From contig NZ_CP115159.1 in the NCBI RefSeq assembly GCF_027594425.1, positions 2,283,001 to 2,347,000 on the forward strand: a stretch of 64,000 nt of DNA. Reading direction: 5' to 3'. The position numbers and the translations under genes were made by a program. Each line of letters opens with the position of its first letter. Position 1 is the first letter of the stretch. This document shows, in pieces, positions 18,017-25,223 of this stretch. Source of the DNA: Zunongwangia sp. HGR-M22 (GTDB lineage Bacteria > Bacteroidota > Bacteroidia > Flavobacteriales > Flavobacteriaceae). Under the pieces are notes generated by a model. It worked only from the letters and a program-made list of their open reading frames with translations, made no database searches and was not told where the DNA came from.

Positions 18017-18311
18017 AAACTGGCCTGCACCATGCGGGGCGGGAGAGTTATGTCCTAAAGCCAAGGATTTATTCAAAAAGGGACCGGAAAAGGAGGCTAA
18101 TCGATACGTAACTAGATTTAAGTAACTAGAAAAATGTTGGAGCCTAAAAAACTCAACAAAAATTGTGGCTCATCTGCCCCAATAAAATTCCAGAATAATA
18201 CAGGGTAAAAAGGTATTCCCCATAAAGGAGGAAACGGATCCGTCAACAAGATATTCAGCCCTGGCCTATCGGCGGGCCGAATACTTAGTTATTGGGCATA
18301 GTTTTTTATAA

Positions 18312-19634
18312 TTATTTTGCAATAAATAAAATTTTGGAATTCAATTTACTCAACCACTTTTTGGTTAATTTATTTACTTCGTTTTTATCTAAATTTATTT
18401 GTCTTTTTAATCTAAAGAAGTAGAAATCTGGGTCATTTTTAAAAATTAAGCTTTCTCCTAAAAGTTCTGATCTACTATTTTGAAACCCAATGTTTTTTTC
18501 CATTTTACTAATTTTAAGTATATTCTTTTGTTTAGCTCGAGAAAGTTCTGCATCTGTTACACCATTATTTACTAACTCATCAATTGTAACAGTTAAAAAA
18601 TGCTCAGTTGAAATACTATCTTTTAAAGATGAAAAAGATGCATACACTCCAAATTGTCCAGTTTCTTTATGAATATTTAATAGTTTTGATGAATTGGCAT
18701 TTTTGATGATTGAGAAATTCTTTTTTTTATTTTCTAATCTTTCATCTAAGATGTTTGCAAGAAGTCTGAAACTAGCATCCTCTGGCGAACCCCATCCGGG
18801 AATTACCCAAACTAAATTTAAATAATTCTCATCTGATTTCGTTTTTACCTTTGCATATTCATTTATATTTTTAGGGAAGGATATTTCTTTATTTTCTTTC
18901 CCTGCCGAAGCTGGAATATCATCAAAATAAAATTTTATTAATTCTTCGGTTTCTACTGGGTCGAATTTTCCAACTACAATTAATATTATGTTTTCGGGAT
19001 AAACATAATCCGAAAACCATTTCCTAAAGTCGTTTATTTCAAATTTTTTGTTGTTCTCTATGGTACCATAACCGCTGTGTCCATAGGGATGGTCCTTTCC
19101 ATAAGTTGCTTTTTCTAAAGCCATTCCTCCTTCTATACTCCAAAATGGATTTACGGAATTTCTCTTTATTTCCTTGAGGACACGTACTCGTTCTTGTTCA
19201 ATCTTCTTTTCTTTGATGTCATAAGGTTTAGCTTTTATACGCTCAGCGGTATACTGTAGGGCTAAATCAATTCCCTTTGGTTTTACTTTTAAATTATACC
19301 GCGTGTAATCCTTTTTTGTCTGTGCATTACTCCCATTGTAGAAATTTTCATTTAAAAACTTTAATTTTTCTTCATTATTTCTTAAGCCATAAGGTGTAAC
19401 GTGTTCAAAAAAATGAGCAAGGCCATATTTTTGTGAAGATTCGTCTTTTGAACCTGTTCGTATCCAAAATTCGATAGATACTTCGCTAAATTTGTCGTCA
19501 GGTTGTAAAATAACTTCTAACCCGTTTTTTAGTTTTAAATGTTCATATGTTAGTTTTAAAGTATCTACTGCAATTTGTGCAAAACTTGAATTACTTAGCA
19601 ATAATAGTGAAAGAGCTAGAAAGATTTTTTTCAT
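18312..19634 (-). CDS. Secreted M16-family (insulinase-like) metallopeptidase, cassette 3
   Basis: 440 residues with a Sec signal (ALSLLLLSNSSFA). Inverted zinc motif HFFEH at residues 74-78 (HxxEH), with a downstream Glu in the EQERVRVLKEI helix. Second M16 half: WVIPGWGSPEDASFRLLANIL. Length fits a single-unit M16 protease (about 420-460), which often works as a pair with a second subunit; none is in this cassette. It is the only gene of its cassette. A second, longer M16 protease is at 29628. Confidence 0.85.
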   Translation of the reverse strand: MKKIFLALSLLLLSNSSFAQIAVDTLKLTYEHLKLKNGLEVILQPDDKFSEVSIEFWIRTGSKDESSQKYGLAHFFEHVTPYGLRNNEEKLKFLNENFYNGSNAQTKKDYTRYNLKVKPKGIDLALQYTAERIKAKPYDIKEKKIEQERVRVLKEIKRNSVNPFWSIEGGMALEKATYGKDHPYGHSGYGTIENNKKFEINDFRKWFSDYVYPENIILIVVGKFDPVETEELIKFYFDDIPASAGKENKEISFPKNINEYAKVKTKSDENYLNLVWVIPGWGSPEDASFRLLANILDERLENKKKNFSIIKNANSSKLLNIHKETGQFGVYASFSSLKDSISTEHFLTVTIDELVNNGVTDAELSRAKQKNILKISKMEKNIGFQNSRSELLGESLIFKNDPDFYFFRLKRQINLDKNEVNKLTKKWLSKLNSKILFIAK

Positions 19635-19745
19635 TTCTTCTGGATTTATTATAAAGACACCTTTCTTTTTTATTTGTTACATCAACTTATGTTTAGATTT
19701 TTTTCATTCCTTATTAATCAATTAACTCTGGCTTTCTTATAAATT

Positions 19746-19756
19746 ATGCCCAACGG
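19746..19756 (-). repeat. attC-like site D, R' part (separated by IS1182 copy 2)
   Basis: ATGCCCAACGG on the plus strand, i.e. CCG^TTGGGC on the minus strand, a perfect GTTRRRY core box. TTGGGC starts the M16 cassette and is complementary to that cassette's own R'' box at site C. The remainder of site D is at 21385-21505. Confidence 0.72.
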
Positions 19757-21380
19757 CAGTCTGTCTCAAAACTACCATATTTGATTTTAAAAATAGTTGA
19801 AATTAGGATTGAAAACAAAATTTATACTATGATCAGTATTTTTTGTTTTGTATTGGTTAAAAGCTTTATTCAGTCCTATATAGTCTTCTATATGCTTCTT
19901 TAAGCTTAAAAAGAGGTTGAATATTAGTTCGTTAAGGTCGATTTTATTGTTGAACAATCTCCTTAAATTATAGGCCAGTGCGATGAGTCCAAAATCGGCC
20001 GAAGCTGCTTTGATGCCCCTTTTGGTCATGATATGATCAAAACCCCATTGGCGCTTCATAGTGCCATAGGGATGCTCGACCAGCGCCTGCCTCTCTTTAT
20101 AAAGCTCTCCGCTTTGTTCGACCCGCTTGGCGTTGCCTTGGATGTTCTGGGTAAATTGAGTGCGCTGTATAATCTTACCGTTAGCTTTGGCCGTGGTACA
20201 CTTGCTGCGTACCGGGCATTCCTTACAGGCCTTGGTCTTGTATTGTTTAAACGTATAGTTTCGGGCTTTGTACCAGGAGCCATTGCTGTATAAAGTATTT
20301 CCCTGGGGGCAAGTATAGGCGTCATCATCAGTATTATAAATGAAGTTTTCAGCATTGTATTTAGGATCTGGCGCCTGACTTTTACGTCCAATGGCCGGAA
20401 TGGCCACCAGGGTATCGATACCCAGACTATCGGCAATATGGAACTCGCTCCCGGTATGATAGCCTTTATCATAGAGTGCAGTAAAGGAATTTGATCGTAA
20501 AATGGACTTGGCCCTTCTGAGCATGAAGCCCATTGCTTTTTTATCATTCTGATTGGTGAGTTTATAATCGATCAGTAACTTATGTTTGGCATCTACGGTC
20601 GTTTGCGCGGTGTAGCAGACCTCGGTAACGGTTCCCCTTACAATTTGATGTCTGCTATCAGGATCAGAGGTCGATCGTTGTGGGTTTTCAGAAGAAGCAT
20701 CCTTGTCTAATTGTTTTTGTATAGCCCGGTATTTGGTCTGTTGCTGTTTGCGCCCTTTAATTTGCTCTTTAATTTCTTCGGTTTTTTTCTGATCGCCATC
20801 AGCCTTGGCCAGTTCTTGGTTATGCTCTTCGAGCTTTCTATCGATGTACTCTAAGTGCCGCTGTATTTTCTTTTTGTTGTAGTTATTTTTTTTGCTGTTT
20901 TGCGCCCTTAGCTTGGTAGAATCCCCGGCAATAAGTGTTCCCCCGATCAGGTTGAAGTTACGGGCGATAGCCACGCTTTGCCGGAACACCTTTCGGATGG
21001 CTTTTGGGTTTTCTTTTCTAAACCGGGCAATGGTATTGTGATCGGGTTTTAAGTTTTTAATCAGCCAGATCACTTCAATGTTACGATAAGCCTCTTTCTC
21101 CAATCTTCGGGACGATCGCATCTGGTTCATATAGCCATAGATAAAGAGTTTGAGCAGATCTGCGGGGTCATAAGGCGGCCTCCCTTGAGTTCCTATAGTT
21201 TGAAAGCCCATCTGTGATAAATCGATCAAGTTGACGAATTGATCAATAAGCCGTACGCTGTTATCCTCTGGGATCATATCATCCAAACAGGTCGAATAAA
21301 GGCTGAGCTGTTCGCGGTCTTGTCCTTGTTGGTATTCCATATCCTAAAAATACAAAATTCTTAGGTTTTGAGACAGTCTG
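19757..21380 (-). mobile_element. IS1182-family insertion sequence, copy 2
   Basis: 1624 bp, the same length as copy 1 and the same terminal repeats. The 4-bp target duplication ACGG is at 19753-19756 and 21381-21384. Insertion is again directly at the AACGG of an attC R' core and in the same orientation. The two copies differ mainly near the 3' end of the transposase gene. Confidence 0.93.
19787..21340 (-). CDS. IS1182-family transposase, copy 2
   Basis: 517 residues, the same domain order as copy 1 (DUF772-like N-terminus, DDE core, Cys cluster). About the first 457 residues differ at only a few positions. After YNLRRLFN the sequence becomes NKIDLNELIFNLFL where copy 1 has SKIALQQLIVALFL, and it stays divergent up to the shared final FNPNFNYF/FNTNFNYF. 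Intact. Confidence 0.93.
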   Translation of the reverse strand: MEYQQGQDREQLSLYSTCLDDMIPEDNSVRLIDQFVNLIDLSQMGFQTIGTQGRPPYDPADLLKLFIYGYMNQMRSSRRLEKEAYRNIEVIWLIKNLKPDHNTIARFRKENPKAIRKVFRQSVAIARNFNLIGGTLIAGDSTKLRAQNSKKNNYNKKKIQRHLEYIDRKLEEHNQELAKADGDQKKTEEIKEQIKGRKQQQTKYRAIQKQLDKDASSENPQRSTSDPDSRHQIVRGTVTEVCYTAQTTVDAKHKLLIDYKLTNQNDKKAMGFMLRRAKSILRSNSFTALYDKGYHTGSEFHIADSLGIDTLVAIPAIGRKSQAPDPKYNAENFIYNTDDDAYTCPQGNTLYSNGSWYKARNYTFKQYKTKACKECPVRSKCTTAKANGKIIQRTQFTQNIQGNAKRVEQSGELYKERQALVEHPYGTMKRQWGFDHIMTKRGIKAASADFGLIALAYNLRRLFNNKIDLNELIFNLFLSLKKHIEDYIGLNKAFNQYKTKNTDHSINFVFNPNFNYF

Positions 21381-21384
21381 ACGG

Positions 21385-21505
21385 TTTCGAGTATGGACAG
21401 TTGCGGGCTTGTTAGCCAGGTTGTGTCCGCTTAAAATAAATATAGCTAAAAAACATCTAATATCGATTAAGTATTTAGCCGCAATTGACCATACGCGTTG
21501 TTAGC
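21385..21505 (-). repeat. attC-like site D, main part (end of TPR cassette)
   Basis: On the minus strand it opens with GCTAACAACGCG, then arms TATGGTCAATTGCGG and CCCGCAACTGTCCATA pair imperfectly around a roughly 60-nt centre. The R'' box GCTAAC is complementary to GTTAGC, the start of the same TPR cassette at site E. Confidence 0.74.
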
Positions 21506-21510
21506 AAATG

Positions 21511-22134
21511 TTATTTTCCAATTAAATCATTACATTTTCCTATTACCTTCATTGCTTGTTTATATCCTAAATCAGCAGCTTTTTCAATTAGTTCACATCC
21601 TTTTTCAAATTCTTTTAAATTGATTGTACATACACCTTTATTAAAAATTGCAGCTGAATAATTTTCATCAATATTTATAGCTTTGTTGTAATATGCGATT
21701 GCTTTTTTATATTCTCTGTTATCAAAGTATATATTTCCTATATTATAAAATGGCTCAGGTTTCTCAGGGAATTGTTTAGCTATGTTTTCAAGATTGTTTA
21801 TTTTTTCTTTTAAATCTCGTTTATCAGTCTTATTGCAATATTGATCATATACTAATTTTGCCTCTTTATGTCCTAAATCAGCAGCTTTTTTAGCATCCTC
21901 ACAACCATTTGAAATTTTTAGAGTTGCATTTAATTTTCCTCTAAGGAAGTATGCTTTTGCATCCTTTTCATTTAACTCAATTATTTTATTTAGTTCATTG
22001 ATAGCTTTTTTATAATTTTTATTAGCAATCAGACTTTCTGTATTTTTCCAAATTTCATCAACAGTTCGTTTTTCTTGTGCTTTTAAAGCGTTGAAAAATA
22101 AAAGGGCAATAAAAATTATAGTAATTTTCTTCAT
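21511..22134 (-). CDS. Secreted TPR-repeat protein, cassette 2
   Basis: 207 residues with a Sec signal (TIIFIALLFFNALKAQ). Tetratricopeptide repeats include YKKAINELNKIIELNEKDAKAY, EPFYNIGNIYFDNREYKKAI and YSAAIFNKGVC. Short GCEDAKKAADLGHKEA and GCELIEKAADLGYKQA units resemble Sel1/TPR hybrids. A protein-binding scaffold in the periplasm is likely. No enzymatic domain. Only gene of its cassette. Confidence 0.75.
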   Translation of the reverse strand: MKKITIIFIALLFFNALKAQEKRTVDEIWKNTESLIANKNYKKAINELNKIIELNEKDAKAYFLRGKLNATLKISNGCEDAKKAADLGHKEAKLVYDQYCNKTDKRDLKEKINNLENIAKQFPEKPEPFYNIGNIYFDNREYKKAIAYYNKAINIDENYSAAIFNKGVCTINLKEFEKGCELIEKAADLGYKQAMKVIGKCNDLIGK

Positions 22135-22148
22135 GGGTATTAATATTT

Positions 22149-22343
22149 GCTAACGGTATTGTATATGGCTCGTAGCGTGCAAATTAGCGATTATTTTTCG
22201 GTTAAGCACGAGCCGAATTTTTTAATTTTCTTATTACCTTTTCTTTTCAATAAGCCAAATTAAAAAATTTGGCGGACTTGCAAATATGCCCTAACTTCGA
22301 TTAAGTAACTGCCCAGCTATGAGCTATATACGTTGTTGTAAGC
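22149..22343 (-). repeat. attC-like recombination site E (end of DUF2971 cassette)
   Basis: About 195 bp, longer than the others. On the minus strand it opens GCTTACAACAACG and closes CCGTTAGC. Arms GTATATAGCTCATAGCT and AGCGTACGAGCCATATAC-type sequences pair with few mismatches. R'' (GCTTACAA) is complementary to TTGTAAGC at the start of the DUF2971 cassette (23162-23171). Confidence 0.72.
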
Positions 22344-22350
22344 AGTACTT

Positions 22351-23152
22351 TCACGCTCTTTCCATATTAAATTTTGTATCCGAAACTTTTGTTTTATATA
22401 GATTAATATTTCGTTTTTCGCAAAAATCCGTTATCAGTTTTTCGTCTTGTTCATTTATGTTAACGCCCATAATAATTTCTCTTATTAAACTATGTGGCAC
22501 CTTGAAGAGATATATATCCATTGGTTCTTTTCTTATAATATCATCGTGTAGATTTAATGAAGCAATTACACGTATTTCGTCTTCATAATACCAATCCAAT
22601 GATTTGGTAATAAATGGCTCAATTCCTAATTCATCTCTTTTAGCTAAAGTCATTGGAATTTTCGCTCGTTCTTTGGAATAGATTACGTCCTTTTTAGTTC
22701 TTGATTTCGTTCCGTCATCATTTATATAGTCATCAAAATATTTATTTGTTGGGTCAAATCCCACACAAAAACCTTTGTGAGAATTAGAATAATGAGACCA
22801 CATTAAAGTATTGTTCCATTTTTTGGTTAGCGATAAAATTCCAATATCTCTATTGACATTTGATTGCGCATCGCTCAAACTCGTATCACGTATATTTTCT
22901 TTAGATTGCTGTTTGAGTTGTTTTTTGAGATTATCAACAATCGCCTGAAATTTTGAGATGTCAATATTTTCATTTTGAGAAATTAGCATTTTAGAAACTT
23001 CGTCAATAGCAAGCTCATATTCCTTATATGAAGGTTTTTGTGGTAAACATTCAAATGGGTCATTCAAATCTAATGGTTGTGTGAAACGTAATTTTTCATT
23101 TTCAAGATAGTCAGTTCTATCGTTATGAACGATATTTGTAATAAAGGTCCAT
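22351..23152 (-). pseudogene. DUF2971-family protein, N-terminal frameshift, cassette 1
   Basis: The long frame (TTG at 23067 to 22351) has DUF2971 features: NDPFECLP at its start, WSHYSNSHKGFCVGFD, and the LDWYYEDEIRVIA region. The expected N-terminus lies upstream in two frames. ATG 23152 gives MDLYYKYRS and then stops. The other frame gives HNDRTDYLENEKLRF leading into LNDPFE. One missing base near 23127 joins them into the usual DUF2971 start. The gene is therefore broken, or there is a sequence error. DUF2971 proteins often sit in defence islands; function unknown. Confidence 0.7.
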
Positions 23153-23161
23153 TTTTTTGGT

Positions 23162-23171
23162 ATTGCTTACA
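23162..23171 (-). other. Outer boundary of cassette array (attI-side or ancestral junction)
   Basis: The minus strand reads AACGAG^TTGTAAGC: the cassette-1 start box without the CCG that precedes all internal crossovers. It therefore marks the edge of the array. An attI site, promoter and integrase would be expected to the right on the minus strand, but no integrase gene is found there. A TACGGT-TT-ACCGTA inverted repeat lies at 23263-23276. Confidence 0.5.
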
Positions 23172-23286
23172 ACTCGTTATATCCATATAAAAATAATCAT
23201 TTATAGTACTTATTTTCCGGATATCAACACTTTAAATATATCTAAATATTTTAAGACATTAATACGGTTTACCGTAAAACCAAAAA

Positions 23287-23682
23287 TTACTTATCAATCA
23301 AAAACTTTATTTCTTCCGGTGCGATTTCGTTATCCTTATACTGAAAAATCTCAATTTGATTAAATTTAGCAGAATCTTTTGGGATTAAGATTAATTTCTC
23401 GGTATCAGGAAGTCCACGGGTATTGCAGCGGTACCAGATACAGATGCCAGAGTTCTTATAATCCCGCTCTCCTTGTGCTAAGATATTTAAAGTCTGGATA
23501 TCTATTTTCTCATTATCATAAGAGGTAATTACGATCTGCTTTTCTTTAATCTCGATATCGCGTTCAATAAATTCTACCTGTACAACTTTTTTTATATGAG
23601 CGGTAGTCTTGCTATGATACTTTTGCCCGTTGGTATTTGAAATAAAACATCCAAAAAATAGAATAAGGTAGAAAGGCTTCAT
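23287..23682 (-). CDS. Small secreted protein of unknown function
   Basis: 131 residues with an N-terminal signal (FYLILFFGCFISNTNG; the Cys in FFGC could be a weak lipobox). The mature part is beta-rich and has two Cys (GICIWYRCNTRG). No family recognised. It lies just right of the cassette array and is divergent from the small gene at 23711. A palindrome (23263-23276) sits beyond its stop. Confidence 0.5.
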   Translation of the reverse strand: MKPFYLILFFGCFISNTNGQKYHSKTTAHIKKVVQVEFIERDIEIKEKQIVITSYDNEKIDIQTLNILAQGERDYKNSGICIWYRCNTRGLPDTEKLILIPKDSAKFNQIEIFQYKDNEIAPEEIKFLIDK

Positions 23683-23710
23683 TACTTTTACTTTTAATAG
23701 ATTTTTGATT

Positions 23711-23950
23711 ATGAAGGTTTTGACACTTTACCAATATAAACTATTATCAGATCATGAGCAATACGATTTATTATTTACCCAGGGGGATTTCTTGGATATG
23801 GTTATAGAGGGGAATTCTCGTTTTGCCGTTTACGCGCTTTTCAAGTTTTTTGTAGAAGTAGAATATAATAATAAGGAAAATAAAATCATTAGCCTTAAAA
23901 GTTTTGTGACAGGTGAAATTATGGATAAGTATACTAGACTGAAACTTTGA
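23711..23950 (+). CDS. Small conserved-looking protein of unknown function
   Basis: 79 residues from ATG 23711; a TTG two codons upstream is also in frame. Acidic/aromatic, no signal peptide. Pattern YQYKLLSDHEQYDLLFTQGDFL and a KSFVTG motif. I have an impression of similar short genes on Bacteroidetes mobile elements but cannot name the family. It is divergent from the secreted protein on its left. Confidence 0.5.
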   Translation: MKVLTLYQYKLLSDHEQYDLLFTQGDFLDMVIEGNSRFAVYALFKFFVEVEYNNKENKIISLKSFVTGEIMDKYTRLKL

Positions 23951-24004
23951 TTTAATTTATTATTACTTCATTTTTATAGAAATTAATTGGTTTGAATACA
24001 AAAA

Positions 24005-24226
24005 TTATTTCATTTTCATCCATTCACTTTGATTAAGCAATTCTCTAATGTCAACTTTTAAAAATTTGGCAATATCATTAAGTGTGTTGAGAGTCGGTTG
24101 CTGTTTGTTATTGACCCACCGAGAAACAGTCTCTTTCTTTACTTTTAAATTAATAACAAGATCATTATTCTTCATTCCTTTTTCATCAAGGACCTCTGCT
24201 ATACGGTTAAGTTTATTATTAGACAT
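24005..24226 (-). CDS. XRE-family (Cro/CI-like) HTH repressor
   Basis: 73 residues that are almost entirely a helix-turn-helix: LNRIAEVLDEKGMKNNDLVINLKVKKETVSRWVNNKQQPTLNTLNDIAKFL. The size matches single-domain phage-type repressors. Two inverted repeats lie 18-76 bp upstream of its start and flank a rightward promoter, so it probably represses itself and the transcript running right from about 24282. Confidence 0.88.
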   Translation of the reverse strand: MSNNKLNRIAEVLDEKGMKNNDLVINLKVKKETVSRWVNNKQQPTLNTLNDIAKFLKVDIRELLNQSEWMKMK

Positions 24227-24243
24227 GATTTTATTTAAATAAT

Positions 24244-24262
24244 GTTGATTTTTAAAATCAAC
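24244..24262. promoter_or_regulatory. Perfect 19-bp palindrome, probable XRE operator 1
   Basis: GTTGATTTTTAAAATCAAC, 9+1+9 and perfect. It overlaps the -33 region of the rightward promoter and lies 18 bp upstream of the XRE start codon. Fits an autoregulatory repressor site. Confidence 0.65.
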
Positions 24263-24267
24263 TTTTA

Positions 24268-24275
24268 TATATTTG
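24268..24275 (+). promoter_or_regulatory. Rightward promoter, -7 box TATATTTG
   Basis: TATATTTG is an exact match to the Bacteroidetes -7 consensus TAnnTTTG. TTG at 24245-24247 is 20 bp upstream and could be the -33 element. Predicted start is near 24282. It points into a structured non-coding stretch, not directly into a recognisable gene. Confidence 0.55.
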
Positions 24276-24283
24276 TGTATGAA

Positions 24284-24302
24284 ATGATTTTTAGTAAATC
24301 AT
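24284..24302. promoter_or_regulatory. Inverted repeat, probable XRE operator 2
   Basis: ATGATTT-TTAGT-AAATCAT, 7-bp arms. The half-sites resemble those of operator 1 (TTGATTT/AAATCAA). It lies at the predicted transcription start, on the other side of the -7 box. Confidence 0.5.
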
Positions 24303-24344
24303 ATCAGTCTGAGTTTGATCTAGCATTTAGTAATAAACGAGTCT

Positions 24345-24597
24345 CCAACTTCTCAATTGGTACCTGGGAAGGAGGCGGTATGGTCAGCTCATTTCCTACG
24401 GATATTATATCTTTGTAATATAATAGCGTAGGGGTGAGCCTTACTGAAGTCCGCTTCCAGGTACCACCTAAAGCAAAAGCTTTAGGTCTGCACTAGAGTC
24501 TTGACTCTTGTGAGAAGAGTGGATTGATGTAAGGTTTTGCCCCTTACTCTTTTTGGGAACTCGTTCATATAAGCATGAAGGTTATGAGAACGACCAT
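24345..24597 (+). ncRNA. Hairpin-rich leader or non-coding RNA of unknown class
   Basis: Successive stems in transcript order. GGTACCTGG (24359) pairs with CCAGGTACC (24456 region). Nested inside, CCTACG-ATATTATAT pairs with AATATAAT-CGTAGG. CCTAAAGC-AAAA-GCTTTAGG follows, then ACTCTT/AAGAGT, GTAAGG/CCTTAC, and finally GTTCATA/TATGA-GAAC. No long frame crosses it. It lies just downstream of the XRE-controlled promoter. I do not recognise the class. It could be a regulatory RNA, a transfer-origin-like DNA structure, or a relic of a structured mobile element. Confidence 0.5.
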
Positions 24598-24659
24598 TCG
24601 TCATTTAACAAATTACAACCATTCTAAATTTCTAATGGGAGCTATCTCATTAAACCAGA

Positions 24660-24869
24660 TTGCACAACCTAAATCTTACAACATATTTCAAAAAACATTA
24701 AATGCGCGCCAGAATAATTTGGGCGTAGCCGGTAGCAAAAAGCCCTGCCTTTTGCCCGGTGTTACCGGCCTGGCGCCTGTGCAAACCACATAGGCATAGC
24801 ACAGGGATAACCATTGTATTCTTTAGTACTCGCAATGCTAAAAATACAGGGTTTTCCTAAGTTGTGCAA
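24660..24869 (+). repeat. Nested GC-rich inverted repeats in the non-coding stretch
   Basis: Outer arms TTGCACAAC (24660-24668) and GTTGTGCAA (24861-24869) are perfect complements. Inside, CGCCAG (24707) pairs with CTGGCG (24770), CCGGTA (24729) with TACCGG (24763), and GCAAAA with TTTTGC. This is GC-rich against an AT-rich background. A 72-codon frame (24575-24793) runs through it but has no recognisable domain, and I do not consider it coding. From 24870 to 25137 I see only AT-rich sequence. Confidence 0.55.
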
Positions 24870-25137
24870 ATCTAAAATTTGCTGATACAGGCAAGCTGGG
24901 CCGGTTTTTAAAAAATGAGTTGGAAAGTTTAAAAGTTAAAAGTAGAAAGTGAGAGGTGATAATCAAGAACTAGTAATCAGTTCAAACCTTGAATCTTGAA
25001 TATTAAATTTTGAATTATTTGGAGTTGTAAACCCTTAACTATAAACTATTAATGTAACCTTTAAAACACATATCTATAAGAGCGAAAACAAAACCACACA
25101 ATTTGAATTAGTACCGTATTTACGGGCTTTAAACTAA

Positions 25138-25180
25138 ATAAGCCTTCCGGCTCGAGTAGGATCAGCAATGGAAGGCTTAT
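25138..25180 (+). promoter_or_regulatory. Leader hairpin upstream of the SusC gene
   Basis: ATAAGCCTTCC and GGAAGGCTTAT form a perfect 11-bp stem with a 21-nt loop, ending 43 bp before the SusC start. No T-run follows, so it is not a typical terminator. It may be a 5'-UTR element. Confidence 0.4.
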
Positions 25181-25223
25181 GGCTTGTTAACTTATTAAAG
25201 ACAAACAAAACCACAGCGAAATT

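Larger units (their letters stand above)
15900..18291 (+). mobile_element. IS91-like element carrying a tyrosine recombinase and HUH transposase
   Basis: About 2392 bp. Ends were inferred from the shared right end of the two copies (TTAGTTA) and from restoring the interrupted attC box. There are no terminal inverted repeats, as usual for IS91 rolling-circle elements. TTG stands at both borders, either a 3-bp duplication or chance. It carries two co-oriented genes, a XerD-like recombinase and an IS91-family transposase. Both copies in the window sit in an attC core. Confidence 0.75.

Noticed and set aside
11753-22343. CRISPR array
   Set aside because: The repeats are about 130-195 bp palindromes separated by whole genes, differ in sequence, and no cas genes are present.
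24345-24597. Retron-type ncRNA
   Set aside because: No reverse transcriptase gene lies downstream or nearby, so there is nothing to support a retron.
24575-24793. 72-codon open frame in the structured region
   Set aside because: It runs through strong nested inverted repeats, has no recognisable domain, and its composition follows the hairpins. More likely non-coding.
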